Source: Candidatus Accumulibacter regalis (GTDB lineage: Bacteria; Pseudomonadota; Gammaproteobacteria; Burkholderiales; Rhodocyclaceae). Taken from it: a stretch of DNA of 64,000 nucleotides. Every line of letters starts with the position of its first letter. The stretch's first letter is position 1. Of the stretch, positions 56,835-64,000 are shown piece after piece. The position numbers and the translations under genes were made by a program. The notes below the pieces were generated by a model. That model saw only the letters and a list, made by a program, of their open reading frames with translations. It was not told the origin of the DNA and made no database searches. The stretch is taken from positions 62,001 to 126,000 of the forward strand of contig JEMY01000008.1 in NCBI GenBank assembly GCA_000585075.1. The letters run 5' to 3'.

Positions 56835-58445
56835 ATGTTGCGCGTCAGCGAAATCCGCCTGCCCATCGACCATCCGCCGGAGGCGCTGCCCGCCGCGGTC
56901 GCCGCTCGTCTCGGCGTTGCCGTGCAGGATATCGCCGAGATCAGCGTTTTCCGGCGCAGCTGCGACGCGCGCAAGGCAAGTGCGCTGGTTTTCAGTTACA
57001 GCGTCGACGTGGCGCTGCCCGACGAGGCGCAGTTGCTGGCCCGTTTCGCCGACGACCGCCAGGTGCAGGCGACGCCGGACATGCGCTACCACTTCGTCGG
57101 ACGGGCGCCAGCGGGGCCGGGCAGCCGACCGCTGATCGTCGGCTTCGGTCCGGCGGGCATCTTTGCGGCACTGATCCTGGCCCAGTCGGGGTTCAGGCCG
57201 ATCGTCCTCGAGCGCGGCAAGGCGGTGCGCGAGCGCACGCAGGATACCTGGGGACTGTGGCGCAGGAAGGTGCTTGACCCCGAGTCGAACGTTCAGTTCG
57301 GCGAGGGCGGGGCCGGTACCTTTTCCGACGGCAAGCTCTACAGCCAGATCAAGGACCCGCAGCACCATGGTCGCAAGGTGCTCGAGGAATTCGTCAAGGC
57401 CGGCGCGCCGGAAGAGATTCTCTACGTCAACAAGCCGCACATCGGCACCTTCCGGCTGGTCGGCATGGTCGAGCAGATGCGCCGCGAAATCGAGCGCCTG
57501 GGCGGCGAGGTACGCTTCCAGCAGCGTGTCAGCGGGGTGCACATCGAAGCCGGGCGCGTGCGCGGGGTGACGCTGGCTTCGGGCGAGGAACTCGCTGGCG
57601 AGCGGCTGGTTCTGGCGCTCGGCCACAGCGCTCGCGACACTTTCGAGATGCTGCAGCAGGCGGGGGTGTTCATGGAAGCCAAACCGTTTTCGATCGGCTT
57701 GCGCATCGAACACCCGCAGGCACTGATCGACAAGGCTCGTTTTGGCACCCACGCCGGCCATCCGGCGCTCGGCGCGGCGGACTACAGGCTGGTCCATCAT
57801 TGCCGCAACGGGCGCTCGGTGTATAGCTTCTGCATGTGCCCGGGGGGCACGGTGGTCGCCGCCACTTCGGAAGAGAAGCGGGTGGTGACCAACGGCATGA
57901 GCCAGTATTCGCGCAACGAACGCAACGCCAACGCCGGCATCGTCGTCGGTATTACGCCGCTCGACTACCCGGGTGGGCCGCTGGCCGGCATCGCCTTGCA
58001 GCGCGAACTCGAGAGCCGCGCCTTCGAGCTCGGCGGCGGCAGCTACGAGGCGCCGGCGCAGCTGGTCGGCGATTTCCTCGCCGGGCGGCCGTCACGCTTT
58101 CTCGGCAGCGTCATGCCTTCGTATCAACCGGGTGTCCGTCTGACGGATCTCTCCACGGCGCTGCCCGACTACGCGATTGCGGCGATCCGCGAAGCCTTGC
58201 CGGCCTTCGCGCGGCAGCTCAAAGGTTTCGCCATGGACGACGCCATCCTCACCGGCGTCGAGACACGCACGTCGTCACCGCTGCGCATCACCCGCGGCAC
58301 CGATTTCCAGAGCCTGAACGTCAGGGGCCTGTATCCGGCGGGCGAGGGCGCCGGATACGCCGGCGGTATCCTCTCCGCGGGTGTCGATGGCATCAGGGTT
58401 GCCGAAGCGCTGACCCGCGACATCCTCCAGGCCGGGCCGGGATAG
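56835..58445 (+). CDS. FAD-dependent dehydrogenase of the COG2509 family
   Basis: This 536-residue uncharacterised flavoprotein has a 90-residue N-terminal domain (MLRVSEIRLPIDHPPEALPA...), then the FAD motif RPLIVGFGPAGIFAALILAQ near residue 97, and the family stretches NVQFGEGGAGTFSDGKLYSQ and CMCPGGTVVAATSEEKRVVT. It ends TRITSS-type SSPLRITRGTDFQSLNVRGL and PAGEGAGYAGGILSAGVDGI. COG2509 proteins are widespread without a known reaction. It follows the aldolase by 29 bases in the same direction and may be co-transcribed, but a link to methylthioribose salvage is not supported by sequence. Confidence 0.85.
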   Translation: MLRVSEIRLPIDHPPEALPAAVAARLGVAVQDIAEISVFRRSCDARKASALVFSYSVDVALPDEAQLLARFADDRQVQATPDMRYHFVGRAPAGPGSRPLIVGFGPAGIFAALILAQSGFRPIVLERGKAVRERTQDTWGLWRRKVLDPESNVQFGEGGAGTFSDGKLYSQIKDPQHHGRKVLEEFVKAGAPEEILYVNKPHIGTFRLVGMVEQMRREIERLGGEVRFQQRVSGVHIEAGRVRGVTLASGEELAGERLVLALGHSARDTFEMLQQAGVFMEAKPFSIGLRIEHPQALIDKARFGTHAGHPALGAADYRLVHHCRNGRSVYSFCMCPGGTVVAATSEEKRVVTNGMSQYSRNERNANAGIVVGITPLDYPGGPLAGIALQRELESRAFELGGGSYEAPAQLVGDFLAGRPSRFLGSVMPSYQPGVRLTDLSTALPDYAIAAIREALPAFARQLKGFAMDDAILTGVETRTSSPLRITRGTDFQSLNVRGLYPAGEGAGYAGGILSAGVDGIRVAEALTRDILQAGPG

Positions 58446-58477
58446 CGCTCGCCCGGCGGGCGTCGGGCTGCTCAGGT

Positions 58478-58909
58478 TCAGCCGCCGAAGCGGCGCTTGC
58501 TCTGCTCGCGGCGCTCCTGGGCTTCCAGGCAAAGGCTCGCCGTCGGACGTGCCAGCAGGCGGGCAATGCCGATCGGCTCACCGGTCTCTTCGCACCAGCC
58601 GTAGTTTCCGTCGTCGATGCGGCGCAGAGCTTCGCGGATCTTCTGCAGCAGCTTTCTTTCCCGATCACGAACACGCAGTTCCAGCGTGTGCTCCTCTTCG
58701 GTGCTCGCCCGATCGCTCCAGTCGGCACTGACTTCGCTCTCCTGCAGGTGGCCGGCGGTCTCTTTCACGGCCGAGAGCAGGGCCTCTTCTTCTGCGCGCA
58801 GGCGCTGGCGAAAGAAAGCCACCTGCGCCGGAGACATGTACTCGTCCTCTGGCGCCGCGCGCAGCGCCGCCTCGGTCTCGGTAGTACCCCGTACGGAGAG
58901 CTTGTCCAT
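58478..58909 (-). CDS. dksA: DksA-type transcription factor with reduced zinc finger
   Basis: This 143-residue protein has the DksA layout: a helical coiled coil (EDEYMSPAQVAFFRQRLRAE ... DWSDRASTEEEHTLELRVRD with the conserved Asp pair region) and a C-terminal globular domain (YGWCEETGEPIGIARLLARP then TASLCLEAQ). The four zinc Cys of E. coli DksA (CxxC and CxxC) are here C-T and C-A, so the canonical four-Cys site is not intact, as in the DksA2/'CTCA' forms that work without zinc. It binds the RNA polymerase secondary channel and acts with ppGpp. ATG 58907-58909 has aaggag upstream. It is divergent from chrA. Confidence 0.88.
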   Translation of the reverse strand: MDKLSVRGTTETEAALRAAPEDEYMSPAQVAFFRQRLRAEEEALLSAVKETAGHLQESEVSADWSDRASTEEEHTLELRVRDRERKLLQKIREALRRIDDGNYGWCEETGEPIGIARLLARPTASLCLEAQERREQSKRRFGG

Positions 58910-59150
58910 GATTCTCACTCCTTCTTTTTCTGGTTGACGCGGAACACCGACCCCTCGCTGTTGACGGGCCATGGTAGCGCATTGCGCGACGGGGGCATAG
59001 CGGCGCCGGCTACCCACGTCGGTGCTCAGGCTTTCACCGCACAGGCCCAAGCGCGCTGTTCGGCGATCGCCCAAGGCGCTTCGCCGTACAGCGCGCCGAT
59101 CCTCGCTTATCATCGCTGGCGGGCAATCAGAATGATGGGGTGAAGCGAGC

Positions 59151-60380
59151 ATGAAGTCGCCGCAAACGAACAGCGCTGCCGCGCAAGAGAGCAGCGCGTG
59201 GCCGATTTTTCTGATCTTCCTTCGTCTTGGGCTGACGTCGTTCGGCGGCCCCGTCGCTCACCTCGGCTATTTTCGCGAAGAGTTCGTCAACCGCCGCCGC
59301 TGGCTCAGCGACCGGGCCTACGCCGATCTGGTGGCGCTGTGCCAGTTCCTGCCCGGTCCGGCGAGCAGCCAGGTCGGCATCGCGCTGGGCCTGTCGCGCG
59401 GCGGCTACGCGGGTGCGCTGGCGGCGTGGACCGGCTTCACGCTACCGTCCGCGATGGCCCTGATCGTTTTCGCGCTGGGGATCGCGAGCTGGGGCGACGT
59501 CCTTCCGGCGGGCGTGCTCGACAGCCTCAAGGTGGTCGCCGTGGCAGTCGTCGCGCAGGCCGTCTGGGGCATGGCGCGAAACCTTTGTACCGACACGCCG
59601 CGCATTTCGATCATGGTTGCCGCCACCTGCACGGTGCTGGCCTGGCCCAGCGCCCTGGGCCAGGTGGGGGTGATCGTCGGTGCCGGGATCCTTGGCCTGC
59701 TGCTGTTCAAGGCCGGACCCGATCTGCCGCACGAGCCATTGCCGATCACCGCCAGCCGACGGGCCGGAGGAGGGTGGCTGCTGCTGTTCGTGCTTCTCTT
59801 GCTCGGCTTGCCGATCGCCGCCCAGGCATGGCCCGCCAGCACACTGGCGATGATCGACGCTTTCTACCGCTCGGGATCGCTGGTGTTTGGTGGTGGCCAC
59901 GTCGTCCTGCCGCTGCTGCAAGCCGAGGTGGTGCCCACAGGCTGGGTGAGCAATGCCTCTTTCCTGGCCGGCTACGGCGCTGCGCAGGCGGTACCCGGCC
60001 CGCTGTTCACCTTTGCCGCTTTTCTTGGCGCGTCGATGAAGCAGGCGCCCAGCGGCGTGCTTGGCGGCGTGATCTGCCTGGTCGCGGTTTTCGTCCCGTC
60101 GTTCCTGCTCGTCTTTGGCGCGCTACCATTCTGGGAGCAACTTCGCCGCAGCGCTCACACGCAGGCGGCCCTCTCCGGCGTCAATGCCGCAGTCGTCGGC
60201 CTGCTGCTCGCTGCCCTCTATCAACCGGTGTGGACCAGCGCCATACGCCAGCCAGCCGACTTCGGCCTGGCGTTGATCGCGTTGGTCGCCCTGATGTTCT
60301 GGAAACTGCCGCCGTGGCTGGTGGTGATCGCCAGCGCCGTTGCGGGGGGGCTGCTGAGTGCTCTCGGGGTGGTCGGCTGA
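59151..60380 (+). CDS. chrA: Chromate transporter ChrA (two-domain)
   Basis: This 409-residue inner-membrane protein has two tandem CHR halves. The first has FLRLGLTSFGGPVAHLGYFR and LCQFLPGPASSQVGIALGLS. The second has YRSGSLVFGGGHVVLPLLQA and AQAVPGPLFTFAAFLGASMK. About ten to twelve helices are visible. It exports chromate using the membrane potential; sulfate-like anions are an alternative substrate for uncharacterised members. The 241-base gap between dksA and this gene holds divergent promoters. No chrB regulator is adjacent. Confidence 0.9.
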   Translation: MKSPQTNSAAAQESSAWPIFLIFLRLGLTSFGGPVAHLGYFREEFVNRRRWLSDRAYADLVALCQFLPGPASSQVGIALGLSRGGYAGALAAWTGFTLPSAMALIVFALGIASWGDVLPAGVLDSLKVVAVAVVAQAVWGMARNLCTDTPRISIMVAATCTVLAWPSALGQVGVIVGAGILGLLLFKAGPDLPHEPLPITASRRAGGGWLLLFVLLLLGLPIAAQAWPASTLAMIDAFYRSGSLVFGGGHVVLPLLQAEVVPTGWVSNASFLAGYGAAQAVPGPLFTFAAFLGASMKQAPSGVLGGVICLVAVFVPSFLLVFGALPFWEQLRRSAHTQAALSGVNAAVVGLLLAALYQPVWTSAIRQPADFGLALIALVALMFWKLPPWLVVIASAVAGGLLSALGVVG

Positions 60381-60486
60381 AGGCAATGGCGGGGCGCTGG
60401 CTGCTCGTTGTCGCCCGAACAATCGGGCTCCTGCAAGGGGTCATGACGGTTGGCAGCGCCGGGCGCAGAAGAGAAGCCGCGGGCAC

Positions 60487-60510
60487 GGAAAAGCCGCCCA
60501 TGGGCGGCTT
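60487..60510 (-). terminator. Terminator downstream of tRNA-Val
   Basis: The 20-base perfect palindrome AAGCCGCCCATGGGCGGCTT (60491-60510) forms a tight hairpin. Read on the minus strand it is followed by a short T-run (gcggcttttccg), placing it 37 bases after the tRNA 3' end, so it terminates that tRNA transcript. Confidence 0.7.
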
Positions 60511-60547
60511 CTCCGTACGGTGCATCTACCTGATTCCTGCGGAATTC

Positions 60548-60624
60548 TGGTAGGCGCGATTGGAATCGAACCAACGACCCCCACCATGTCAAGGTGGTGC
60601 TCTAACCATCTGAGCTACGCGCCT
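60548..60624 (-). tRNA. tRNA-Val (anticodon GAC)
   Basis: This 77-nucleotide gene includes an encoded CCA. The 7-bp acceptor AGGCGCG pairs with CGCGCCT. The D arm has GCTC/GAGC, the anticodon stem is CCACC/GGTGG with loop TTGACAT (anticodon GAC, valine) and the T arm has GTTGG/CCAAT around TTCGAAT. A terminator hairpin follows. Confidence 0.95.
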
Positions 60625-60770
60625 TCGTCAAAGTCAGTGCGGCTGGACTTCAAGGAAGTGCGCATTATACGGTGCGGGAAAATCAAGTCAAGCGTGCCGA
60701 TGATCCTCCATCGTTCAACAGACAGCACGCCGACCACCGCGGGCGCCCCATTCAGCGGGCGACCTGCGTC

Positions 60771-61415
60771 TCACTCGCCGAGCACGTCGGTATTCGGCGG
60801 CGGGGTGAAGCGAAACAGCGACGGGGCGAGCTGCGGGTTGCGTTCGATACGTGCAAAGACCAGCGAGCTGGTCTGACCGAGGCTGTCGAGCAGGATCATG
60901 GCGCGCAGTTCGTCGCCGGCAAAGCCGAGGCTGACCTTCTCGAAACCGCTGTCGGTGGTCCTGGGAACGGCTTCCACCCACTCCAGCCCGTCACGCTCGC
61001 CGGTCTCGCGCAGGCTGAAGTCCTTCTCGATGCGGCTGTCACCGGCGAGCAGGGCGGCCGGCGTGCCGCCCAGCGCTGGGCCGGCCTTTCTGACCGTCAC
61101 CTGGCGCAGATCCGGGTCGTAGATCCATATCTTTTCGCCGTCGCCGACGAGCAACTGGGCGTACGGCTTGTCGATCTGCCAACGGAATTTCCCGGGGCGG
61201 GAAATGATCATCACGCCACTCGACAGCTGCCCCTGGCGTCCGTTGCGGGCAACGACGGTCTGCGAGAAATCGGCGCGCACGGTGCGCGTCGAATCAAGGA
61301 ACTGGTGCAGCTTGTCGATCGCGCCGGCGTTCGCCAGTGGGCCGGAGAGCAGGCAAGCGCCGGCGCATAGGGCTTGCCGGAGGCAATTTCGCCGCAGCGG
61401 GTTTGGCGGCATCAC
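60771..61415 (-). CDS. lolA: Outer-membrane lipoprotein carrier LolA
   Basis: This 214-residue periplasmic chaperone carries lipoproteins from LolCDE to LolB. It has a signal peptide ([20 protein letters not shown], cut after ANA) and the LolA fold ([57 protein letters not shown]), with a conserved Arg in the FRW motif. It overlaps the ftsK stop by four bases (61412-61415), so the two are translated together. The pair is common in proteobacteria. Confidence 0.92.
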   Translation of the reverse strand: MMPPNPLRRNCLRQALCAGACLLSGPLANAGAIDKLHQFLDSTRTVRADFSQTVVARNGRQGQLSSGVMIISRPGKFRWQIDKPYAQLLVGDGEKIWIYDPDLRQVTVRKAGPALGGTPAALLAGDSRIEKDFSLRETGERDGLEWVEAVPRTTDSGFEKVSLGFAGDELRAMILLDSLGQTSSLVFARIERNPQLAPSLFRFTPPPNTDVLGE

Positions 61416-63766
61416 TCGCCTTCCTTGCGGGCCAGGACTTCGCGACCACCACGCGCGTCCATCGCCGAGACCAGGCCGGCTTTTTCCATGGCTTCGATCA
61501 GGCGCGCCGAGCGATTGTAGCCGATGCGCAGGTGACGCTGGACGAGCGAAATCGAGGCTCGCCGGTTCTTGAGCACCACTTCGACCGCCTGGTCATAGAC
61601 CGGGTCGGCCTCGCCATCGGTATCGAGGCCGCCGTTCTCGCCCCCGCCGTCGCCGTCAGCGTCGCCGCCAGCGCCGGTAAGCACGCCTTCCAGATAGTCG
61701 GGGGTGCCCGATTTCTTGAGATGATCGACCACCCGATGCACCTCCTCGTCGGCAACAAAGGCGCCATGGACGCGCGTTGGATAGCCGGTTCCCGGCGCCA
61801 GGAAGAGCATGTCGCCCTGGCCGAGCAGCGCCTCGGCACCCATCTGGTCGAGAATCGTGCGCGAGTCGATCTTCGACGAGACCTGGAACGAGATGCGCGT
61901 CGGGATGTTGGCCTTGATCAGACCGGTGATCACGTCGACCGACGGCCTTTGTGTCGCCAGGATGAGATGGATTCCCGAGGCCCGCGCTTTCTGCGCCAGG
62001 CGGGCAATCAGTTGTTCGACGGTCTTGCCGGCAACCATCATCAGGTCGGCGAGTTCGTCGATGACGACGACGATGTGCGGCAGGATCGACAGGGGCTCGG
62101 GCGTCTCCGGGGTCAGCGAGACCGGGTTGGCGAGCTTTTCGCCGCTCTTCTCGGCGTCCTTGATGCGATGGTTGAGACCCGCGAGATTGCGCACGCCGAT
62201 CGCTGACATCAGCTTGTAGCGCTTGTCCATCTCGGCGACACACCAGCTGAGCGCGTTGGCCGCCTGCTTCATGTCCACCACCACCGGTGCGAGGAGGTGG
62301 GGAATACCTTCGTAGATCGACAGTTCGAGCATCTTGGGGTCGACGAGGATCAGGCGCACCTGGTCCGGCTCGGACTTGTAGAGCAGCGAGAGGATCATCG
62401 CGTTGATGCCCACCGACTTTCCCGATCCGGTGGTGCCTGCGACGAGAAGATGCGGCATCTTGGCCAGATCGACGACCACCGGCTGGCCACCGATATCCTT
62501 GCCCAGGGTCATCGTCAGCGGCGAGTGCATGTCGTGGTATTCCTTGCTGGCGATGATTTCCAGCAGGCGCACCATCTGTCGTTTCGGATTCGGCAGTTCC
62601 AGCGCCATCGACGACTTGCCGGGAAGCGTTTCGACGACGCGCACCGAGATCAGCGACAACGAGCGCGCCAGGTCCTTGGCCAGATTGAGAATCTGTGCGC
62701 CCTTGACGCCGATTGCCGGCTCGAATTCGTAGCGCGTCACGACCGGGCCCGGGTAGGCCGCAGTGACCGTTACCTGGACGCCGAAGTCGGCCAGCTTGCG
62801 CTCGATCAGACGCGAGTTGTACTCGAGGGTCTCCGGGCTGACGCGTTCGCTGTGCAGCGGCGCCGGTTCGAGCAGGTGCAGTGGCGGCAGCAGGCCGCCG
62901 CTGACCGCCTCGGGGAAAAGCGGCGCCTGGCGTTCGCGGTCGATTCGCTTTTCGACTTTCGCAGGCAGGGGCGCGGCAGCGGCAGCGGCAGCCGCGATGA
63001 CCGGTTCGCGCCTTTCGATGAGGATCGGCTCGTGCGTTTCGCCGCGCCTCTTCTCGACCTCGACGACCGCTTCGCGTTCGCGAGCGACTTCGCGGCCGAT
63101 GCGACGGTCCTGCCAGCGCTCGAAGACGCGGTGGACGCCCAGCACTGCGCGTTCGAAGAGGGCACCGATACCCTCCGCGGCAGCCAGCCAGGAAACCCCG
63201 GTGAAGATACTCCAGCCGAGCGCCAGCAGGGCGAAGAGAGCCAGCGTCGCACCCGTGTAACCGAGGTTGCGGACGCTGAACGCGGCCAGCTCGATACCGA
63301 TCATGCCACCCGGACCGATCGGAAGCGGTGCCTTGAGGCTATAGAAACGCAGCGTTTCCAGGCCGCTGCTGGCGACGATCAGGACCAGAAAACCGCCCAG
63401 GGCGATGTACAGCGGCCGCCGATCGGCGGGTCGCTGTCCGTCCAGGCGCCGGTAGCCCCACCAGACGAAGACCAGGAGGAGAACGATCCACCACCAGGCG
63501 GAAAGCCCAAAAACGTAGAGCATCAGGTCGGCCAGCCAGGCTCCCCCGCGGCCGGACGGGTTATGCAGCGTCGTCGTGTAGACCGCGTGCGACCAACCCG
63601 GGTCGTCCGGGTTGTAGCCCCACAGGGAAAGCGCGAGAAAGCTGGCGACAACGATCAGGATCAACCAGCGCGACTCCTCCAGGAGCACGGCGATTTTCTC
63701 GGGCAACGGACTCGGCGCTCGCGAGGTATAGGAGAACCGGCCGGTAAGTTTGTTCAGTAAAGCCAT
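61412..63766 (-). CDS. ftsK: DNA translocase FtsK
   Basis: This 784-residue protein has four N-terminal membrane helices (about 33-50, 75-97, 110-130, 160-185), a short charged linker (about 190-280), and the motor: Walker [16 protein letters not shown], Walker [15 protein letters not shown], followed by [20 protein letters not shown]. The C-terminal gamma winged helix (about 720-784, [20 protein letters not shown]) reads KOPS sites. The linker is much shorter than in E. coli FtsK (1329 residues), as in most non-enteric FtsK. It works at the division septum to move chromosome dimers. Confidence 0.93.
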   Translation of the reverse strand: MALLNKLTGRFSYTSRAPSPLPEKIAVLLEESRWLILIVVASFLALSLWGYNPDDPGWSHAVYTTTLHNPSGRGGAWLADLMLYVFGLSAWWWIVLLLVFVWWGYRRLDGQRPADRRPLYIALGGFLVLIVASSGLETLRFYSLKAPLPIGPGGMIGIELAAFSVRNLGYTGATLALFALLALGWSIFTGVSWLAAAEGIGALFERAVLGVHRVFERWQDRRIGREVAREREAVVEVEKRRGETHEPILIERREPVIAAAAAAAAPLPAKVEKRIDRERQAPLFPEAVSGGLLPPLHLLEPAPLHSERVSPETLEYNSRLIERKLADFGVQVTVTAAYPGPVVTRYEFEPAIGVKGAQILNLAKDLARSLSLISVRVVETLPGKSSMALELPNPKRQMVRLLEIIASKEYHDMHSPLTMTLGKDIGGQPVVVDLAKMPHLLVAGTTGSGKSVGINAMILSLLYKSEPDQVRLILVDPKMLELSIYEGIPHLLAPVVVDMKQAANALSWCVAEMDKRYKLMSAIGVRNLAGLNHRIKDAEKSGEKLANPVSLTPETPEPLSILPHIVVVIDELADLMMVAGKTVEQLIARLAQKARASGIHLILATQRPSVDVITGLIKANIPTRISFQVSSKIDSRTILDQMGAEALLGQGDMLFLAPGTGYPTRVHGAFVADEEVHRVVDHLKKSGTPDYLEGVLTGAGGDADGDGGGENGGLDTDGEADPVYDQAVEVVLKNRRASISLVQRHLRIGYNRSARLIEAMEKAGLVSAMDARGGREVLARKEGE

Positions 63767-63808
63767 CGGTACGCTTGAAGTACTTGGTGAGTGGTTGCTA
63801 AGCCTGTT

Positions 63809-64000
63809 TCAGGAGCGGGGAGTCGCCGCGCTCGGCGCCGGCACACGCTTTTCCAGGATGACAATGCGGCCGTCCTCGACGCGGAAGTATCTCTGATTCT
63901 CGAGATCCTTCATCACCCGGCTGACCATTTCGCGCGAGGCGCCGATCATCTTGGCGATGTCCTGCTTGGTCAGGCGACGGCGGATGATGCGCTCGCCACG
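63809..64000 (-). CDS. Crp/Fnr-family regulator, C-terminal part (cut by window edge)
   Basis: The last 63 codons are present on the minus strand and the 5' part lies beyond the window. They encode RRRLTKQDIAKMIGASREMV followed by SRVMKDLENQRYFRVEDGRI, the Crp/Fnr recognition helix and wing, then a short tail ending PAPSAATPRS. Which effector it binds cannot be seen from this part. Its stop lies 42 bases upstream of the ftsK start in the same direction. Confidence 0.85.
   Translation of the reverse strand, partial: RGERIIRRRLTKQDIAKMIGASREMVSRVMKDLENQRYFRVEDGRIVILEKRVPAPSAATPRS

Overview
The window is GC-rich, densely coded DNA from a Gram-negative bacterium, most likely a betaproteobacterium of the Rhodocyclales ('Candidatus Accumulibacter'-like). 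That placement is an inference from gene style: LolA next to FtsK, the SerC/SerA pair, many GGDEF proteins, a Cys-depleted DksA and a Cti isomerase. No rRNA or marker comparison was possible.

Layout. 0-3.8 kb holds small envelope and general-stress genes: the end of a DUF883 gene cut by an IS3-type remnant, a CsbD-like protein with an exact 120-bp internal duplication, a GlsB/YeaQ-like membrane protein, a BON lipoprotein and an AI-2E-family permease. 3.8-12.6 kb is one giant gene for a cyclic beta-1,2-glucan synthase (NdvB/ChvB type), which fits an osmotic or envelope-stress theme. 12.7-14.9 kb is a minus-strand pair of a periplasmic solute-binding protein and a membrane diguanylate cyclase. 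15.0-21.2 kb holds an FtsX-type permease, a SixA-Nudix fusion and serC-serA. 21.6-28.5 kb is a four-gene signalling run: hybrid histidine kinase, single-domain response regulator, REC-PAS-GGDEF, and PAS-GGDEF-EAL.

28.7-34.75 kb is the accessory region. It has a FitAB-type toxin-antitoxin pair with palindromic operators and a frameshifted, truncated HigB/RelE-type toxin. A 4.9-kb Tn3-family transposon ends that toxin gene. The transposon has unusually long terminal inverted repeats (about 180 bp) that include a second copy of the end of tnpA. Its tnpA is frameshifted, and it carries a resolvase with a res region and a VapBC cargo module.

34.8-44.75 kb is a minus-strand operon-like array read gntR, livK, putA, livH, livM, livG, livF, eamA: an amino-acid ABC importer wrapped around bifunctional proline dehydrogenase, with a 16-bp palindrome at the gntR promoter. 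44.85-58.5 kb holds YgiQ-type radical SAM, a cupin, a large GMN (CorA-like) transporter, an arylsulfatase, a fatty-acid cis/trans isomerase, a DUF3617 protein, and mtnA overlapping a FucA-like class II aldolase (a probable methylthioribose-phosphate salvage 'DHAP shunt'), then a COG2509 flavoprotein. 58.5-64 kb holds DksA-like, ChrA, tRNA-Val(GAC) with terminator, LolA, FtsK and the C-terminus of a Crp/Fnr regulator that runs off the window.

No CRISPR array, rRNA or prophage was seen. I found no clearly unprecedented system. The best candidates for a second look are the Tn3 element with long duplicated ends and VapBC cargo, the putA-in-liv operon, the mtnA-aldolase pair, the SixA-Nudix fusion, the binding-protein/diguanylate-cyclase pair and the duplicated CsbD protein.
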